DNA of 64,000 nt from the NCBI RefSeq assembly GCF_050490315.1, contig NZ_JBNPEO010000002.1, positions 1 through 64,000 on the forward strand, given 5' to 3'. This DNA is from JBNPEO01 sp050490315. GTDB lineage: Bacteria > Actinomycetota > Actinomycetes > Actinomycetales > Micrococcaceae. Positions 61,924 to 64,000 of this stretch are shown piece by piece. The notes under the pieces are model-generated. The model was not told the DNA's origin. It made no database searches and worked only from the letters and a program-made list of their open reading frames with translations. The translations under genes were made by a program, and so were the position numbers. How positions within the stretch are numbered: the first letter of the stretch is position 1; each line of letters opens with the position of its first letter.

Positions 61924-62889
61924 CTACACCGAGACCAGAGGCAGAAGAGTCTCGAGCATCTTCGGTCCAACTCCATCAACCGCGTCGAGTTCCTCAGGGC
62001 TGGAGAATTTGCCATGCTCCGTGCGCCACTGAACAATGCGTTGCGCCAGGACCGGTCCCACACGAGGTAGCGTCCCCAGCTCTTCAGCAGAGGCGGTGTT
62101 GAGATTCACCGTCTCGCCCTTGCCGGACGGAGTGCCAGAACCTGAAGACCCGGAACCGCTTGAGGAGGTACCTGAGCTGGAATCACCAGTGCCGCCAGTA
62201 TCTTTGCCAGCGGTGGAAGGAACCGCATCTTTGACGCTGGAACTAACCTCGCTAGAGCCCTCCCCTTGCAGCCCAATTTGGACGTGTTGCCCGTCTTCAA
62301 GCGGTGCGGCCAAGTTGATGGAGCCAAGGTCTGCTGAGGCCTTGGCTCCCCCGGCTGCCGCCAAGGCCTGATAAATTCGGCTACCCTGTGCCAGCCGCAC
62401 TACACCCGGCCGCGCCACTGCCCCACTCACATAAATCACCAGGTCAGCCCCGTCATTTCCTTCCGCAGTAGCTGCGGCGGTAGGTGCAGCACCCCGCAAA
62501 CTCGAGGAGGTTGAGGTCGGTGAAACTACTGTCTCTGCCGGCCGCGCAGCATCATCATCCAGCGGTACGGACGCTGCAGCATGTGGCCACATCACCCACA
62601 GAAGCAGCAACACGGTGATCCCCGCAATAACTCCGGCAAGCAAAAGGACACCTGAGTGCCCGGTACGCCACCGAAATCGGGAAAGGAGGCTTGAACGGAG
62701 GCCCTGCGCTGTTGGCGCCGTCAGGAGATCGGCGTGTTGTCCCTGTTCAGGAGGAGAAAGCGGTGGGCGTGCCTCTACAGGCTCAAGGAGGCTTTCCACT
62801 CCGGGCGGCGGACCCAAGAGCGCATCAAGGCGATGAACGCGTCCACGCGCACGCGTTCGCCGAGCGGTGCTTGCTCCTGGCGGTGACAT
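61924..62889 (-). CDS. comEA: ComEA family DNA-binding protein
   Basis: The 321-residue protein is a membrane-anchored DNA receptor: a long Pro/Arg-rich cytosolic part, one helix (GVLLLAGVIAGITVLLLLWVMW near residue 79), an SLBB domain (IYVSGAVARPGVVRLAQGSRIYQALAAAGGAKASADLGSINLAAPLEDGQHVQIG), a Ser/Gly/Thr-rich linker with runs of SSGSG, and a C-terminal helix-hairpin-helix domain (VNLNTASAEELGTLPRVGPVLAQRIVQWR; LDAVDGVGPKMLETL). It heads comEA-comEC, with holA following. Confidence 0.94.
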   Translation of the reverse strand: MSPPGASTARRTRARGRVHRLDALLGPPPGVESLLEPVEARPPLSPPEQGQHADLLTAPTAQGLRSSLLSRFRWRTGHSGVLLLAGVIAGITVLLLLWVMWPHAAASVPLDDDAARPAETVVSPTSTSSSLRGAAPTAAATAEGNDGADLVIYVSGAVARPGVVRLAQGSRIYQALAAAGGAKASADLGSINLAAPLEDGQHVQIGLQGEGSSEVSSSVKDAVPSTAGKDTGGTGDSSSGTSSSGSGSSGSGTPSGKGETVNLNTASAEELGTLPRVGPVLAQRIVQWRTEHGKFSSPEELDAVDGVGPKMLETLLPLVSV

Positions 62890-62930
62890 GCTTCAAGCCT
62901 ATTTACGGCTGCAGCACCCGTAAGAAAAAA

Positions 62931-62955
62931 GCCTGGCTATGTGGATAACCAGGCC
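62931..62955 (-). terminator. hairpin after the DegV-family gene
   Basis: GCCTGG and CCAGGC with neighbouring bases form a stem flanked by A-runs on the plus strand (T-run after it on the minus strand). It is 8 bp after the DegV stop. Confidence 0.65.
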
Positions 62956-62963
62956 AAAATAAA

Positions 62964-63944
62964 TTAGTGCGGTATTGAACTTTCACCAATGACTGTGGCG
63001 ATCACACCTAAACCAGCGTGTGCGGCCAGCACGGCGGGCAAGGCACTAATTTGTGCCTTGGGAGCTTGGGGAAACCGAAGGGCAAGCCGTTGGGCAAGTT
63101 CCTCAGCCTCAGATTGGTTACCAAAATGGTGTACCGCGAACCTTAAGTCTTGCTCGGGGTGAACAGCTGCAGCCTGGGCCACCAGTTCTTCTAAGCGAGC
63201 CACGGCTTTCGCAGCCGACCGCACCCGCTCAAGCGGTACCACGCGTCCATTCTCTACTTTCAAAATGGGTTTGATGGCCAGCATGGTCCCCAACCACGAG
63301 GCTGCTGCGCCAATCCTGCCTCCGCGCCTTAGTTGTTCCAGGCTTGGCACGTAGAAGAGAATCGACGTCGACTCGAGCCTGGCCTGAGCGAAGGCAAGAA
63401 CAGATTCGGCATCTTCCTGTGCGGCAGCCGCAATAACAGCACTCTGCACTGCCATTCCTTGGGCCATTCCCACGCTCAGGGTGTCCAGCACCAAAACAGG
63501 TATTTCAACACGTTCTGCGGCTAATTTGGCCGCATCCACGGTGCCGGACAACGCTGAGGACAAATGGATGGAGACGATGGATTCGTAACCACGCTCCGCG
63601 AGCGATCGGTAGGCGCTCTCCAGCCGGCCAGGTGATGGCCTGCTGGTTTTGACTGACACACCGGACGCCAAAGCAAGCGCCAAAGCATCTCCCACTTCGG
63701 CATCAGCTTCACCGTAAATGTCGTCACCAATGAGCACTGGCATGGGAACCACAATCAACCGGTGATCCGCTACAAAGGCTGCTGACCACGCCCCCGGCAG
63801 GGCTGCCGCCGAGTCTGTCACCACAGCAACCCGAGGTTGTGCCGTCATCTCCGGTGCCGCTGTGTCTTCAACAGCGCCGGCTTGCCGGAGGCGAGCAAGC
63901 CGTTCTTTGAGCCACAACCATGCTGCTGGTTCACGCTCCGGCAT
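62964..63944 (-). CDS. DegV family fatty-acid-binding protein
   Basis: DegV (FakB-type) proteins carry a fatty acid for a fatty-acid kinase. The 326-residue protein has VAVVTDSAAALPGAWSAAF near residue 40, KTSRPSPGRLESAYRSLAERGYESIVSIHLSSALSGTVDAA near 100, and FYVPSLEQLRRGGRIGAAASWLGTMLAIKPILKVENGRVVPLERVRS, the lipid-binding core. The ATG at 63944 follows AAGGAGG; a start 15 bases upstream is less likely. It has an N-terminal extension of 35 residues. Confidence 0.93.
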   Translation of the reverse strand: MPEREPAAWLWLKERLARLRQAGAVEDTAAPEMTAQPRVAVVTDSAAALPGAWSAAFVADHRLIVVPMPVLIGDDIYGEADAEVGDALALALASGVSVKTSRPSPGRLESAYRSLAERGYESIVSIHLSSALSGTVDAAKLAAERVEIPVLVLDTLSVGMAQGMAVQSAVIAAAAQEDAESVLAFAQARLESTSILFYVPSLEQLRRGGRIGAAASWLGTMLAIKPILKVENGRVVPLERVRSAAKAVARLEELVAQAAAVHPEQDLRFAVHHFGNQSEAEELAQRLALRFPQAPKAQISALPAVLAAHAGLGVIATVIGESSIPH

Positions 63945-64000
63945 ACTCGCCTCCTTCATGGCGCCAATGTTCGCTGAGCTACATCAGCCCAACGTCGGAT
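63945..64000. other. window end, upstream of the DegV-family gene
   Basis: These 56 bases contain the DegV ribosome binding site and upstream sequence. The next gene lies outside. Confidence 0.5.

Noticed and set aside
1..64000. tRNA or rRNA genes
   Set aside because: No T-loop (GGTTCRANNC) with matching acceptor stem was found by eye; a covariance search would be decisive.

Overview
The window looks like chromosome from a Micrococcaceae actinobacterium close to Arthrobacter. The basis is the bcc-aa3 respiratory gene set (ctaE-qcrCAB and ctaCDF), several families typical of actinobacteria (DUF3043, DUF3054, DUF3097, DUF6153), frequent GTG starts, a DasR-type regulator with a dre-like operator, and the phoH-ybeY-corC-era and hrcA-dnaJ-rsmE gene orders. 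The genus is an inference from protein resemblance; no search was run.

Two regions differ by eye in base composition. Positions 1 to about 20.8 kb are very GC-rich and look like an accessory island. Its left part is the 3' portion of a Tn3-family transposon (tnpA cut by the window edge, a pRiA4b ORF-3-like gene, and a candidate 38-bp terminal inverted repeat at 3706-3743). Then come a repeat-containing exported protein; a glucose dehydrogenase/GH15 glycosidase operon; a five-gene redox cluster at 7679-10764 (small exported protein, ApbE flavin transferase, haem-b membrane protein, NuoF-like flavoprotein, 3Fe-4S ferredoxin); a DedA protein; an LpqE-like lipoprotein; a copper-type group (small secreted protein, DUF6153, multicopper oxidase); DUF1345; a VIT/CCC1 metal transporter; a frameshifted DUF1003 gene; a large APC permease; and a Tn3-type serine recombinase.

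From about 20.9 kb the sequence is less GC-rich and carries core functions: AlkD-like repair, an Old Yellow Enzyme, trpD, and the cytochrome bcc-aa3 supercomplex genes in two blocks facing each other. Between the blocks are a divergent DasR-like regulator and ptsH with a near-consensus dre site. Next are erpA, an M20 peptidase, pyrD, uppS, recO, leuA, an M13 peptidase, an LCP cell-wall ligase, era-corC-ybeY-phoH, a GerMN lipoprotein, the heat-shock operon hrcA-dnaJ-rsmE under a CIRCE element, DUF3097, DUF4870, lepA-hemW, a PemK/MazF-like gene, rpsT, holA, comEC-comEA and a DegV protein.

The most interesting part is the ApbE/haem/NuoF-like/ferredoxin cluster. It looks like a complete membrane electron-transfer path, yet no protein in it carries a visible flavinylation motif, and the NuoF-like subunit lacks the first cysteine of the canonical N3 cluster. 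No tRNA, rRNA or CRISPR array was seen.
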